DNA of 64,000 bases from JBAXGW01 sp037139195 (GTDB taxonomy: Bacteria > Bacteroidota > Bacteroidia > Bacteroidales > JAHJDW01): assembly GCA_037139195.1 (NCBI GenBank), contig JBAXGW010000002.1:1-64000 (forward strand), in the 5' to 3' direction. Made by a program: the position numbers and the translations under genes. This document shows, piece after piece, positions 20,243-29,191 of the stretch (positions are counted from its first letter, which is position 1; each line of letters starts with the position of its first letter). The notes under the pieces were generated by a model. That model ran no database searches and was not told where the DNA came from. It was given only the letters and a program-made list of their open reading frames with translations.

Positions 20243-20274
20243 TTTGTATGATTCATTATTTTTCATTACTTTTG
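20243..20274 (+). promoter_or_regulatory. Promoter of the lipoprotein - radical SAM - membrane protein set
   Basis: TTTG (20243-20246), a 20-bp spacer and TACTTTTG (20267-20274) form a near-ideal Bacteroidota sigma-A promoter, giving a leader of about 55 nt before the ATG at 20337. A minus-strand -7 hexamer (TATTTTTG, complement of 20212-20219) lies 18 bp upstream of the divergent gene's ATG at 20193. Confidence 0.7.
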
Positions 20275-20336
20275 TTTAAAGTAACAAACAGTAATTGAAA
20301 ACAGATTTTTTCTCTTAAAACTTAAAAAATTATCTC

Positions 20337-21005
20337 ATGAAAAGAATATTTTTTTTAATTCTATTAAGCACAGCAATTATTGCAGGGTGCAGCAAAAACA
20401 AAAAAGACGATAGCCCAGCCCCTTTTGCATACACGCCTACAGGAATAACTGGAGCACAATCTCCAATGGGAAATGTTGGTGAAACAGCTAACTCATCTTC
20501 ATCTGCTATTGCTGGTGTAAGTAATTTTGAGGCAGCCGTAACAGGTTTAAATAATGGCATTTCAACGTATACTGGATCTGCAATTATAACCAATCAAGCT
20601 ATTAAAGATTTGCTAGCTGATTTTCCCGAAATTATTGTTAATGGTGATACCGCTAAAACGACAACGATGAAGTTCAAAAATACTGCCGAAGGAATTGAAA
20701 GCTGTTCTGGACCGGGTGCTGGTATTTTAGTTAAATATAGCTCAAATATAGGCGATACATATCCTATTAATGGAACAACAAAGGTTCGCACAGTTGTTCG
20801 CAAAGACGTAAATGATGATTATTATTGGGGAGGAATGTATATAAAAGCCATGAAGGTTGAAGAAGATAGAACTGGCATGAAAAGTTTAGGTGTATCAAAA
20901 ATAGCTTATTATGCAAACCACAAGTGGGGTTTAGTAGGATTTGAAATCACTTTTGATGATCAAACAGTAGTTTCTTTTCCAGTATTTAGCAGCACATCTA
21001 ATTAA
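20337..21005 (+). CDS. Hypothetical lipoprotein
   Basis: The N-terminus is a clear lipoprotein signal (MKRIFFLILLSTAIIAGC, lipobox IAGC) followed by a Lys/Asp-rich tether and a Ser/Ala-rich linker. The remaining region of about 170 residues is mixed alpha/beta and contains no motif I recognise; its C-terminal part (VRTVVRKDVNDDYYWGGMYIKAMK) looks like a small beta-sandwich. It is probably exposed in the periplasm or at the surface. It is the first gene of a tight set (27 bp to the radical SAM gene, then 29 bp to a membrane protein), which hints at shared function. Confidence 0.7.
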   Translation: MKRIFFLILLSTAIIAGCSKNKKDDSPAPFAYTPTGITGAQSPMGNVGETANSSSSAIAGVSNFEAAVTGLNNGISTYTGSAIITNQAIKDLLADFPEIIVNGDTAKTTTMKFKNTAEGIESCSGPGAGILVKYSSNIGDTYPINGTTKVRTVVRKDVNDDYYWGGMYIKAMKVEEDRTGMKSLGVSKIAYYANHKWGLVGFEITFDDQTVVSFPVFSSTSN

Positions 21006-21032
21006 TAGTATTGCTAAATTGAGTCTTTCGAT

Positions 21033-22289
21033 ATGAGATATTTAACAATATTAGGTGAAAAAAAACAAATTCCAAAATATCCACATCATAAAGACTATAT
21101 TTATCGTTGCAATAAATTTTTTGAAGCAAGAACACTCTACAATTTAATTGTTCTAAATGGGTTTTATAAAGCATTTAGACGTGCGTACTTGCAATGGAAG
21201 CACAACTATGCCATCCCACTAAATTTACTTATCGATCCAACTAGTGCATGCAACTTAAAATGCTTGGGATGTTGGGCTGCCGATTACGATAAAAAAAGCG
21301 AAATTCCATTTAATAAATTAGACGATATTTTTACTGATGCCAGGAAATTAGGCATAACCGATATAATTCTAAGTGGAGGCGAGCCTTTAATGCGCAAAGA
21401 TGATATTTTGAAATTATGTAAAAAACATCATAAACTTTCCTTTGCGTTATTTACCAATGGCACTCTGATAGACGAAACTTTAGCCTATGAAATGGCTGTT
21501 TTGGGTAATATCAATGTATTTGTAAGTATTGAGGGATTTCGGGATGCTACCGATTTTCGACGTGGTGCCGGAACTTTTGACAAAGTGGTTGAGGCAATGG
21601 ATATTTTGAAAAAGCGTGATATTGGCTTTGGCTTTTCTATTTGTTATCATTCAAAGAATTGGGAGGAGATTTGTAGTGATGAGTTTTTAGATTTTTTGCG
21701 AGAAAAGGGAGCCTGGGTTGGTTGGCTTTTCAATTATATCCCTGTAGGAAGTGGGGCAGATTTATCGCTTTGCTTAACTGCTGAGCAAAGGATTACGGTA
21801 AAGGAAAAGTTAGAAAAATACATGAATAAGCATAAATTTACTATTATTGACTTTGCAAACATGGGTCACATGGCTTTTGGATGTGTTGCTGCCGGAAATG
21901 ATTTTGTACATATTAATGCTCATGGAGATTTAGAGCCTTGTGCTTTTTTTCATTATTCGGATGTAAATATACACGACAAGTCACTTCACGAAGCTCTTTC
22001 GTCAAATTTCTTCCGCCATTTCAGAAAGTCGAAGCCTTTTTCAGATAATCCTCATCGTCCATGCCCAATTATGGATGCTCCCGATATTTTAAATCATCTT
22101 TCTGAATATACCAATGCTCATTCTACACATTTGCAAAATCCTGAAAGTATGCAGCAGCTAGCTGAAAAAACAAATTCTTTGGCAGATAGCTGGAAGCCTT
22201 TAGCTGATAAAATGTTGAATGACATGCCTGAAAATGAAAAGAAAAAAATACAATTATTTAAAAGGTTTTTGTTATTTAAAGAAAAGTAA
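21033..22289 (+). CDS. Radical SAM protein with SPASM-like C-terminal cysteines
   Basis: Complete radical SAM enzyme (418 aa). The cluster motif is PTSACNLKCLGCWAADY (Cys73, Cys77, Cys80). SAM-binding features follow: LSGGEPLMRKDD, then LFTNGTLID and VFVSIEGFRDATDFRRG. The C-terminal part has additional cysteines (FGCVAAG, LEPCAFFHYS, RPCPIMD) consistent with an auxiliary cluster of the SPASM/twitch kind. SPASM proteins often modify peptides, cofactors or sugars, but nothing here identifies the substrate. It lies between a lipoprotein and a small membrane protein, and near a divergent relative of the superfamily that has lost the motif. Confidence 0.83.
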   Translation: MRYLTILGEKKQIPKYPHHKDYIYRCNKFFEARTLYNLIVLNGFYKAFRRAYLQWKHNYAIPLNLLIDPTSACNLKCLGCWAADYDKKSEIPFNKLDDIFTDARKLGITDIILSGGEPLMRKDDILKLCKKHHKLSFALFTNGTLIDETLAYEMAVLGNINVFVSIEGFRDATDFRRGAGTFDKVVEAMDILKKRDIGFGFSICYHSKNWEEICSDEFLDFLREKGAWVGWLFNYIPVGSGADLSLCLTAEQRITVKEKLEKYMNKHKFTIIDFANMGHMAFGCVAAGNDFVHINAHGDLEPCAFFHYSDVNIHDKSLHEALSSNFFRHFRKSKPFSDNPHRPCPIMDAPDILNHLSEYTNAHSTHLQNPESMQQLAEKTNSLADSWKPLADKMLNDMPENEKKKIQLFKRFLLFKEK

Positions 22290-22318
22290 TCATTGAAACC
22301 ATTAAGTCCTATTATTTT

Positions 22319-22777
22319 ATGAAAAACCTTCTTATTCCCCACTTCTGGAAATATATTGGATTGTCTCTTTTAATCATCGGTATTATTCTTTGTATATTTT
22401 ATATTTATTTCGATTTTAGATTTACGATGCCTGTTTTTGCAATATATTCATCATTTATTGAAACTAAAATATTTGCTAGTTTTAAAACAAATTTTGCCGA
22501 TGAATTGATTTTACTACTACTTCTTATAGGCTTGTTTTTGATTATGTTTTCAAAGGAGAAAAACGAAGAAATAATAGCTGATCATATAAGAGAGAATGCT
22601 CTTGCAAAATCTATTTTTTATAATATATTTTTTCTATTGTTTTCTTTAATATTTGTTTTTGGATCAGGGTTTTTGGGAATACTTATAATAAATATTTTTT
22701 CAGTACCTATTTTATATATTTACTTTTTCTATCGAGGGATATATAAAGCCATACCCACTAATTTTAAATTAAATTAA
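22319..22777 (+). CDS. Small multi-pass membrane protein of unknown function
   Basis: The 152-residue protein has four strongly hydrophobic segments (about 11-31, 57-77, 100-118 and 120-140) separated by short charged loops (FSKEKNEEIIADHIRENA). No domain is recognised. It follows the radical SAM gene by 29 bp and ends overlapping the convergent outer-membrane protein gene by 4 bp. Co-transcription with the radical SAM gene is inferred from spacing only. Confidence 0.6.
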   Translation: MKNLLIPHFWKYIGLSLLIIGIILCIFYIYFDFRFTMPVFAIYSSFIETKIFASFKTNFADELILLLLLIGLFLIMFSKEKNEEIIADHIRENALAKSIFYNIFFLLFSLIFVFGSGFLGILIINIFSVPILYIYFFYRGIYKAIPTNFKLN

Positions 22778-24366
22778 AAGTCGAAATTTAACTTTTCAAG
22801 CGAAGTTCTTATTCCAAAGTAAAAATAGTAATTGTATTTATTTGTTAATTCGTTAGTTAAGCTTCTGTAATATATGCCTGCTTCAACTCTTAAGTTATTC
22901 ATAGGGAATAATAAATATGACGCTTTTATGCCTGTAAATAGGAGCTTACTTCTTATTCCCTGAGCCGGATAGTTTTCATACTGTTTTACAACAATATTAG
23001 GGCGCTTTGGATCATAAGTATCGTAGGTAGATTGAAATATATTGTTCCCAAAATGGCTACCAATTGTATCTAAGCCAACTTCAGCTAACAACAATTCATA
23101 TTCTAAAAATATTTTTTTGTGATTGTATTTAATAAAATTTACTAATTCCATGAAATTTGAACCCATAGGATGAGTAAGCGATTGATAGAAGTTGCTGTAG
23201 TTCTGAGTTGGGTTTCTATGTGAATAGGTATAAGGTCGTGCAACATTTATTTCATTTTGAACCATCAAACCCTTTTTCTTGAAAATATCAAACGATTTCC
23301 ATCCAATTTGAAATGCTTGTTTATTTGTCCAATAGCCATATTTAACATTTTTATCTTCTGGTTTTAGAATATGTTTTATGTCTTGTTTCAGTTCTCCTAC
23401 AATTAAATCATCGATAAACAACTGGCCATAGAAAATATTTTTTCGATTGTATTTTACTTTATAGTTAAGTCCTAATACTGAATTATCGGGAGAACCTAAA
23501 GAAAACTCAACAGGGCGATAAAACATAATTGGATTCAAATAGTTCACGTCAAAACCTCTAGTTCCGGTGCTGTCTTTTCGTTGCCAAATAATAGATTCGA
23601 ATATACTGATATTTATTTTTTTTGTAATATTCCAACTTAAGTAATGAAAAACACCATATTTCGAATAGGTTTTATCATTTATTTTATCAGCAGCTTTCAT
23701 GGCAGTCCATAAATTAAAGTATTTTAAGTGCCACAAGTTTGTTTCTACTTTAAAATAAGGATAATCAGCTGCATTATCTGACAAAAGCATCGAACGATAG
23801 CCATCTCCAATAAAATGTTTGCCAGTTCCTCCTTCTAATAGGAAATATTTTGAAGGCGTATATGTTAGATTATATCTAAGTCGATTGTAGCCAAGTCCCA
23901 GCTTTGTGTTAAAACTGTTTCGTTCGCCAAAATAAACTTGTCGAGGAACAAATAAATCATTAAAATATTCAGGAGATTCTGTATTTACCGACATGCCAGT
24001 GATATTAGCTTTAATTTTATTTTTATAATTAAATTTAAAAGTAAGCCCATATCCTAATGAAGCAATGTTTTTCCCTCCTACCAAATCTATTTCAGGCACC
24101 ACAGTAACCAATCCATTTGAACCCGAAATTTTATTCTTTTTTGTTTTAATTAATCCAGTTGTATCAATTGGCGTATTTAAAAGCTCTGCATCTTGGTATA
24201 CTGTGCTTTTGATTGAAGAATGAATTGTAAAATTTGTGTCGGAATATGGTATAAATGTCTTTGATAGCGTATTTTGTGCAAATCCGATATTTGTACTAAT
24301 TGAAATTAGAACAAGCAGAACTGCAACTATAAATTGCTTAATATATTTTATTTTTCTAAAAATCAT
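22774..24366 (-). CDS. RemB/Wzi-like outer membrane beta-barrel protein, copy 2
   Basis: Signal peptide (ends NIGFAQ) followed by about 500 residues of alternating beta strands and an aromatic C-terminus (SLEKLNFDF) typical of outer membrane barrels. The core motif TGKHFIGDGYRSMLLSDNAADYPY is shared with its neighbour and resembles proteins annotated as gliding motility protein RemB or capsule-assembly Wzi-like barrels; I infer that assignment from memory of the motif. RemB in Flavobacterium is linked to gliding, and Wzi binds capsule at the surface. Its start overlaps the end of the upstream paralogue by 11 bp, so the two are translationally coupled. Confidence 0.62.
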   Translation of the reverse strand: MIFRKIKYIKQFIVAVLLVLISISTNIGFAQNTLSKTFIPYSDTNFTIHSSIKSTVYQDAELLNTPIDTTGLIKTKKNKISGSNGLVTVVPEIDLVGGKNIASLGYGLTFKFNYKNKIKANITGMSVNTESPEYFNDLFVPRQVYFGERNSFNTKLGLGYNRLRYNLTYTPSKYFLLEGGTGKHFIGDGYRSMLLSDNAADYPYFKVETNLWHLKYFNLWTAMKAADKINDKTYSKYGVFHYLSWNITKKINISIFESIIWQRKDSTGTRGFDVNYLNPIMFYRPVEFSLGSPDNSVLGLNYKVKYNRKNIFYGQLFIDDLIVGELKQDIKHILKPEDKNVKYGYWTNKQAFQIGWKSFDIFKKKGLMVQNEINVARPYTYSHRNPTQNYSNFYQSLTHPMGSNFMELVNFIKYNHKKIFLEYELLLAEVGLDTIGSHFGNNIFQSTYDTYDPKRPNIVVKQYENYPAQGIRSKLLFTGIKASYLLFPMNNLRVEAGIYYRSLTNELTNKYNYYFYFGIRTSLEKLNFDF

Positions 24367-25987
24367 AATAATGATTAAACAGTTTAGTTCTAAAAGCTAC
24401 AAATATATACATGTTCTTGTTACTTGAAATAATAGAATACTCATCTCTTTGCTGTACGCCTGCTTCGATAACCATATTTGTAATTGGATTAATGATAAAG
24501 CCTATTGTTAATGTTTTAAACCAAAGAGTTGTTCTAACGCCTTGAGCTAAATGATTCCCAGTAGAAATTTGAGCGTCGGGGCGTTGAGCAGCAAAATCAG
24601 AATTTGAAATATCCTTGCCCCAGTGTGTTCCCGAAGTATCTGCTCCATAAAAGGCATAATTTATTTTTAAATTAACAAAAAAGTCGGTATTGGTGTATTT
24701 TGCTATAATAACAGTTTCCTGAAAGTTAGCTCCTAACGGGTGAGCAAGTGGTTCGTTATAATGCGAATAGTTTTGCAATGTATTTTTATGTGCATAAGTG
24801 TAGGGTTGAACTTGATTATATTCAAGTAAATAGTCTAAATTTTTGATTTTAAATAAATTTACGCCTCTAACACCAAGCTGAAAACCATATTTTTGTTGCA
24901 TAAAACCAAATTCTTTTCTATATTCTTCGTGGTAACTATCAATAACTAACTGCCCGTAAAACATATTGTTTTCTTTAAATTTCCAATCTAAATTCAAACC
25001 AATCATCGAATTATTTTCGCTCCCTAAATTATACTGAATTGTATTTGAAAAAATTAATGGATTTATAAATTTCAAATCAAATTTATTCGCTGTTGATTTA
25101 TCAGTTTTCCAAATAGTTGATTCAAAAAATCCTATACTTACAAGCTTATTTATTTTATAAATTAAATAATGACTAGTGCTATATTTTTTTCTAAAACCTG
25201 ATTCATAGCTATGAGCTTCATTAATATCCATATATGAGCTAAAAATATTGATATATTGAAGTTTCCAAATTTTTGAAGATGTCATTAAATAAGGATAGTT
25301 AAATGCAGCATCTGATAAAAGCAAAGAACGATAGCCATTTCCAATAAAATTCTTTCCATGACCAATCCTAAAATCGAGATATTTAGACGCATTATATTCT
25401 ATAAATCCTGATGCATAGCCATAGTCATAGCCACTTTTTTTAAAAGCTTTGGGGTATCCTTGACCAGGAATAACAGTGTCCTCTGAAATATGATTTCTTA
25501 AGTATTCTGGGAATGTAGCTTGATTTTCTGAATACATGGTGACAAAATTAAACTTTTTGCCAACTTCGCCATGAACAATTATTCCACGAGTGTTTACGCT
25601 AAAGACTGAGGTATCGGCTTTTATGCCTTTTGAAACTTCAAAATCAATGTAAGGATCAAATTTTAGTCTAAATTCAGCAGAATCTATAGTTACCCAACTT
25701 TCTCTTCTTAAGCTTTTCCATAATTGTTTGTGCGACCTTCGGCTAATAAATACACTATCGCGACCAGAATAATTGTATAAATATTTTGAAACAGTATCGA
25801 AATCTGAACGTATTAATGGCAAAAATGAAGTATTAATTGAGCAGTTCCTTTTTAATAAAAGTTGATGTGTATTAAACTGAATATCTGTATTATTTGGATA
25901 CAGTTGAATTTGAGAAAATCCAAAGCCAATTTGAAAAAATAAAAATAAAATTAACAATATTTTTTTTGCCATTAACTTTTTGCTCAT
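24356..25987 (-). CDS. RemB/Wzi-like outer membrane beta-barrel protein, copy 1
   Basis: First gene of a tandem paralogous pair. Signal peptide MAKKILLILFLFFQIGFGFSQ (start at Met1 or Met6), then a beta-rich region with the diagnostic segment GHGKNFIGNGYRSLLLSD at about residue 218. Later segments (HKNTLQNYSHYNEPLAHPLG and LAQGVRTTLWFKTL) align with SHRNPTQNYSNFYQSLTHPMG and PAQGIRSKLLFTG in the neighbour, showing homology along most of the length. It ends in an aromatic LFNHYYDF. It is probably a surface barrel in gliding or capsule attachment; the role is inferred. Confidence 0.62.
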   Translation of the reverse strand: MSKKLMAKKILLILFLFFQIGFGFSQIQLYPNNTDIQFNTHQLLLKRNCSINTSFLPLIRSDFDTVSKYLYNYSGRDSVFISRRSHKQLWKSLRRESWVTIDSAEFRLKFDPYIDFEVSKGIKADTSVFSVNTRGIIVHGEVGKKFNFVTMYSENQATFPEYLRNHISEDTVIPGQGYPKAFKKSGYDYGYASGFIEYNASKYLDFRIGHGKNFIGNGYRSLLLSDAAFNYPYLMTSSKIWKLQYINIFSSYMDINEAHSYESGFRKKYSTSHYLIYKINKLVSIGFFESTIWKTDKSTANKFDLKFINPLIFSNTIQYNLGSENNSMIGLNLDWKFKENNMFYGQLVIDSYHEEYRKEFGFMQQKYGFQLGVRGVNLFKIKNLDYLLEYNQVQPYTYAHKNTLQNYSHYNEPLAHPLGANFQETVIIAKYTNTDFFVNLKINYAFYGADTSGTHWGKDISNSDFAAQRPDAQISTGNHLAQGVRTTLWFKTLTIGFIINPITNMVIEAGVQQRDEYSIISSNKNMYIFVAFRTKLFNHYYDF

Positions 25988-26109
25988 TTAATACAAATTC
26001 AATAAGTTGTTAAAATTAGTATTTTTATGCCAATTTGAATATAGTAGATTCTATATTTTATTAACACGATTTTTTTAGTTATAATTTGACAACATATATA
26101 ATAATACAC

Positions 26110-26149
26110 ATATACAACTTGCATACATATTTAGATTTGTATATCTTTG
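26110..26149 (+). promoter_or_regulatory. ArsR-gene promoter with embedded inverted repeat
   Basis: CTTG (26118-26121), 20 bp and TATCTTTG (26142-26149) form the promoter. An 8-bp perfect inverted repeat, ATATACAA (26110-26117) and TTGTATAT (26137-26144), spans it and overlaps the -7 box, so it is a candidate autoregulatory operator. Confidence 0.55.
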
Positions 26150-26234
26150 CATAATTATAGATTAATTTACCGAAATTATTAAAACAATTTAAAGCCACAA
26201 TTGTCTTATTATCAATTTTTAACACATTAACAAT

Positions 26235-26534
26235 ATGAAAACCAAACTTGACATAGAAAAATTAGAAGAAGCTGCAAAAAAACTTAAAGCAATGGCCCAC
26301 CCTCTTCGTATTGCTATAATTGAGCTTCTTATGGAACAAGAAAAACTATCAGTAACTGAAATCTATGAGAAATTAAATATTGAACAAGCTATTACTTCTC
26401 ATCATCTCGGAATTCTTAAAGATAAGGGAATATTACTTTCGATTCGCGATGGAAAAAATATTTACTACACTTTAAAACATAATCAAATTAGTAATATTGT
26501 TAATTGCATTAATACTTGTGGAGCTAAGAGATAG
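26235..26534 (+). CDS. ArsR-family winged-helix regulator
   Basis: Compact 99-residue HTH_5 protein: KAMAHPLRIAIIELLMEQEKLSVTEIYEKLNIEQAITSHHLGILKDKGILLSIRDGKNIYYTL contains the dimer helix, recognition helix (QAITSHHLGILKDKG) and wing. The arsenic/cadmium-sensing Cys motif in the alpha-3 helix is absent (LLMEQEKL). Two cysteines occur only near the C-terminus (NCINTCG). It is therefore probably not a classical metal sensor. It lies 57 bp before an aminotransferase gene on the same strand and may regulate itself through the inverted repeat in its promoter. Confidence 0.85.
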   Translation: MKTKLDIEKLEEAAKKLKAMAHPLRIAIIELLMEQEKLSVTEIYEKLNIEQAITSHHLGILKDKGILLSIRDGKNIYYTLKHNQISNIVNCINTCGAKR

Positions 26535-26591
26535 TATATTAAAACGATGTTTTAAAATTATTTGAAACTTAATTTTATCAAATTTCATAAA

Positions 26592-27731
26592 ATGATTCAT
26601 TCAAAATTACCCAATACAGGAACAACTATTTTCTCAATAATGACTCAATTGGCTAATGAACATAAAGCCATAAATTTATCTCAAGGATTTCCTGAATTTC
26701 AAGCGTTTCCAGAACTAGGTCGATTGGTTAAACAATATATTGATGCAGGCTTTAATCAATATGCACCAATGCATGGGGTTAAAGAGCTGAGAGAGCAGAT
26801 TTGTTCTAAAATTCAAAAACACTATAAAAAAGCGTATAATCCAGACACAGAAATTGTGATTACTTCAGGTGCCACCCAAGCGCTATATACTGCCATTACC
26901 GCATTTATTCATAAGGGTGATGAAGTAATTATTTTCGAACCTGCTTACGATTCATATGTTCCAGTAATTGAGTTAAATGGCGGGATTCCTGTTTTTATTA
27001 AACTGAATGCCCCTAATTTTTCTGTTAATTGGACTGAAGTAAGGGCTGCAATTACTGAAAAAACAAAAATGATTATTGTTAATAATCCACATAATCCTAC
27101 TGGTGTTGTATTTTCAAAAGAGGATTTATCTATTTTATCTAAGATAGTTAGCAATACTGATATTATAATAATTAGCGACGAGGTATATGAGCACATTACT
27201 TTTGATGGTATTCAGCATATTAGCGCATCTTCAATTCCTGAACTAGCCGAAAGAACAATTGTTATTACTTCTTTTGGAAAAACATTTCACACTACAGGCT
27301 GGAAAGTTGGCTATTGTGTTGCTCCGGAGGAACTTATTAAAGAAATAAAAAAAGTTCATCAATATTTAGTTTTTTCAGTAAATACCCCCGTACAATATGC
27401 TTTAGCTGAATTTTTAAAAGATGAAAGTTCGTTTTTAGGATTGAGTACATTTTATGAAGAAAAGAGAAATTATTTTGCAAAACTGATAGGTGAAACACGA
27501 TTTAAATTAATTCAAAATCAAGGAACTTTCTTCCAGTTAGTCGACATATCAACTATTACCGATGAAGATGATTATTCTTTTGCTATTCGCATGACCAAGG
27601 AATATGGTGTTGCTTCAATTCCTTTATCTGTATTTTATAGCCAGAAAGAAAAAATGTCATTAATTAGATTCTGCTTTGCAAAACATAATGAAACGCTTGA
27701 AAGAGGAGTTGAAAGACTTATAAAATTATAA
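26592..27731 (+). CDS. PLP-dependent aminotransferase, methionine/kynurenine aminotransferase type
   Basis: Fold-type I aminotransferase. The substrate/PLP regions are INLSQGFPEFQAFPEL, ITSGATQALYTAI, NNPHNPTGVVF and ISDEVYEHITFDG. The PLP-binding lysine lies in TSFGKTFHTTGWKVGYC. The combination matches the YbdL / methionine aminotransferase group, which uses methionine, phenylalanine or kynurenine as amino donor. The ATG at 26592 is chosen over a TTG at 26562 because family homology starts at IHSKLPNTGTTIF. No methionine-salvage genes are adjacent, so physiological role is uncertain. Confidence 0.85.
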   Translation: MIHSKLPNTGTTIFSIMTQLANEHKAINLSQGFPEFQAFPELGRLVKQYIDAGFNQYAPMHGVKELREQICSKIQKHYKKAYNPDTEIVITSGATQALYTAITAFIHKGDEVIIFEPAYDSYVPVIELNGGIPVFIKLNAPNFSVNWTEVRAAITEKTKMIIVNNPHNPTGVVFSKEDLSILSKIVSNTDIIIISDEVYEHITFDGIQHISASSIPELAERTIVITSFGKTFHTTGWKVGYCVAPEELIKEIKKVHQYLVFSVNTPVQYALAEFLKDESSFLGLSTFYEEKRNYFAKLIGETRFKLIQNQGTFFQLVDISTITDEDDYSFAIRMTKEYGVASIPLSVFYSQKEKMSLIRFCFAKHNETLERGVERLIKL

Positions 27732-27820
27732 ATAGCAAAGAGTTAAGCTTGGTTTACTAAGTTTATTTCATTTAGAAAAACACATTTAGCTCGTCTTCAC
27801 AAATAAATAAAGTTTCATAA

Positions 27821-29188
27821 ATGCAAAACAATATTTTAAATGCAATATTATTAGCGAAAGAAATTCGCTCTCAACTAAAAGAGAAATTAATAATGGCGAA
27901 TAAAATATGTGTGAGCCTTTCTTTAAATATTCCAGGTTATCCTAAGACCTCGCTTGAAATCAAAAATTTTTTCGAAATTATCCATTCTGAATTAATCTTT
28001 TATCTAAAAGCTAGATTAATTGAACTTGACAATAAATCATTGTTATCAGATGAAGCTGGAGATTATTTCTTGGCTTCGATTAATTCTCATTTATCAGCAA
28101 AAGACATAAAACTACTTTGCGAATCCTTTGAAGGAAATCATAAATTAGGTCGATTTATAGATGTGGATATCACTGATGAAAATGGCAATTATATTTCATC
28201 TGGCAAAGCTAAACCATGTTTTTATTGCAACACTTACTCTGCGATTAATTGTATGCGAGCCAAACGACATAATTTTGACGAACTTAGAGAATTTCAATTG
28301 AAAGAAATTTTAAATTATATAGCACAAAAAAACAAAATATCTATTTGCAAAGATTTGGCATCAAAAGCTCTTCGAGCAATATTATACGAAATATCATTGA
28401 CTCCAAAACCAGGATTAGTTGATTTTTCAAATTCAGGCACTCACAAAGACATGGACTATTTTACATTTCTAGATAGTTCATCCGCAATTTCACTTTATTT
28501 TCAAGACATTTCAGAACTAGGGTTTTCTTTTGAAAATTCTTTATCGGATGCTTTACCAAAAATTCGAGAAATAGGTTTGCAAATGGAAAATAAAATGTTT
28601 GGAGCTACAAAAGGTGTAAATACACAAAAAGGCAATATCTTTCTTATGGGAATTGCTCTATTTTGTTCAGCGTTTATTAAATCAAAACAAGGGATATTTA
28701 ACTTAGAACAGTTTAGTCAAATTTCTCAAGCACTAGGCAAACATTTGATGGATGAATTTGACATATCAACTGAAAATAAAACGCATGGTCAAAAATGTGT
28801 TGAAAAATATGGAAAGGAAGTAGCTGGCGGAGCAAGACTAGAAGTGGCTTCTGGATTTAAAACCTCAATAAAATTTGGACTTTCTGTTTTTAATAATGTT
28901 GATTTAAATGAATTGAATCAATCAGCCAAACAAGATATGCTTCAAAATGCTTTACTATCTTTAATGGCAAACAATAATGACACTAATATTCTTTTCAGAA
29001 GCAATTTTGAAACGCTATCAGAATTCAAAGAATTAGCTTTAAAAACCCTTTCATCAAAAATAGCTGAAGAAAAGGCTTTAAAATTTCAAGAGTTAATGTA
29101 TTTTTGTTACAATAAAAAAATATCACCTGGCGGTTCAGCCGATTTGCTGGCTATTGCTATTTTTCTAAATTTCATAAATAAAAAATGA
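27821..29188 (+). CDS. citXG: CitX-CitG fusion: citrate lyase prosthetic-group synthesis and attachment
   Basis: Two-domain protein. Residues about 1-165 are CitX (apo-citrate lyase phosphoribosyl-dephospho-CoA transferase), with KLGRFIDVDITDENGNYIS, KPCFYCNTYSAINCMRAKRH and a following helix. Residues about 175-455 are CitG (triphosphoribosyl-dephospho-CoA synthase), with LTPKPGLVDFSNSGTHKDMD, GATKGVNTQKGNIFLMG and a C-terminal SPGGSADLLAIAIF. Together they make the 2'-(5''-triphosphoribosyl)-3'-dephospho-CoA cofactor and load it onto the acyl carrier subunit CitD. Such fusions are known. The lyase genes citDEF are not in this window. citC follows after 3 bp. Confidence 0.9.
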   Translation: MQNNILNAILLAKEIRSQLKEKLIMANKICVSLSLNIPGYPKTSLEIKNFFEIIHSELIFYLKARLIELDNKSLLSDEAGDYFLASINSHLSAKDIKLLCESFEGNHKLGRFIDVDITDENGNYISSGKAKPCFYCNTYSAINCMRAKRHNFDELREFQLKEILNYIAQKNKISICKDLASKALRAILYEISLTPKPGLVDFSNSGTHKDMDYFTFLDSSSAISLYFQDISELGFSFENSLSDALPKIREIGLQMENKMFGATKGVNTQKGNIFLMGIALFCSAFIKSKQGIFNLEQFSQISQALGKHLMDEFDISTENKTHGQKCVEKYGKEVAGGARLEVASGFKTSIKFGLSVFNNVDLNELNQSAKQDMLQNALLSLMANNNDTNILFRSNFETLSEFKELALKTLSSKIAEEKALKFQELMYFCYNKKISPGGSADLLAIAIFLNFINKK

Positions 29189-29191
29189 CCT

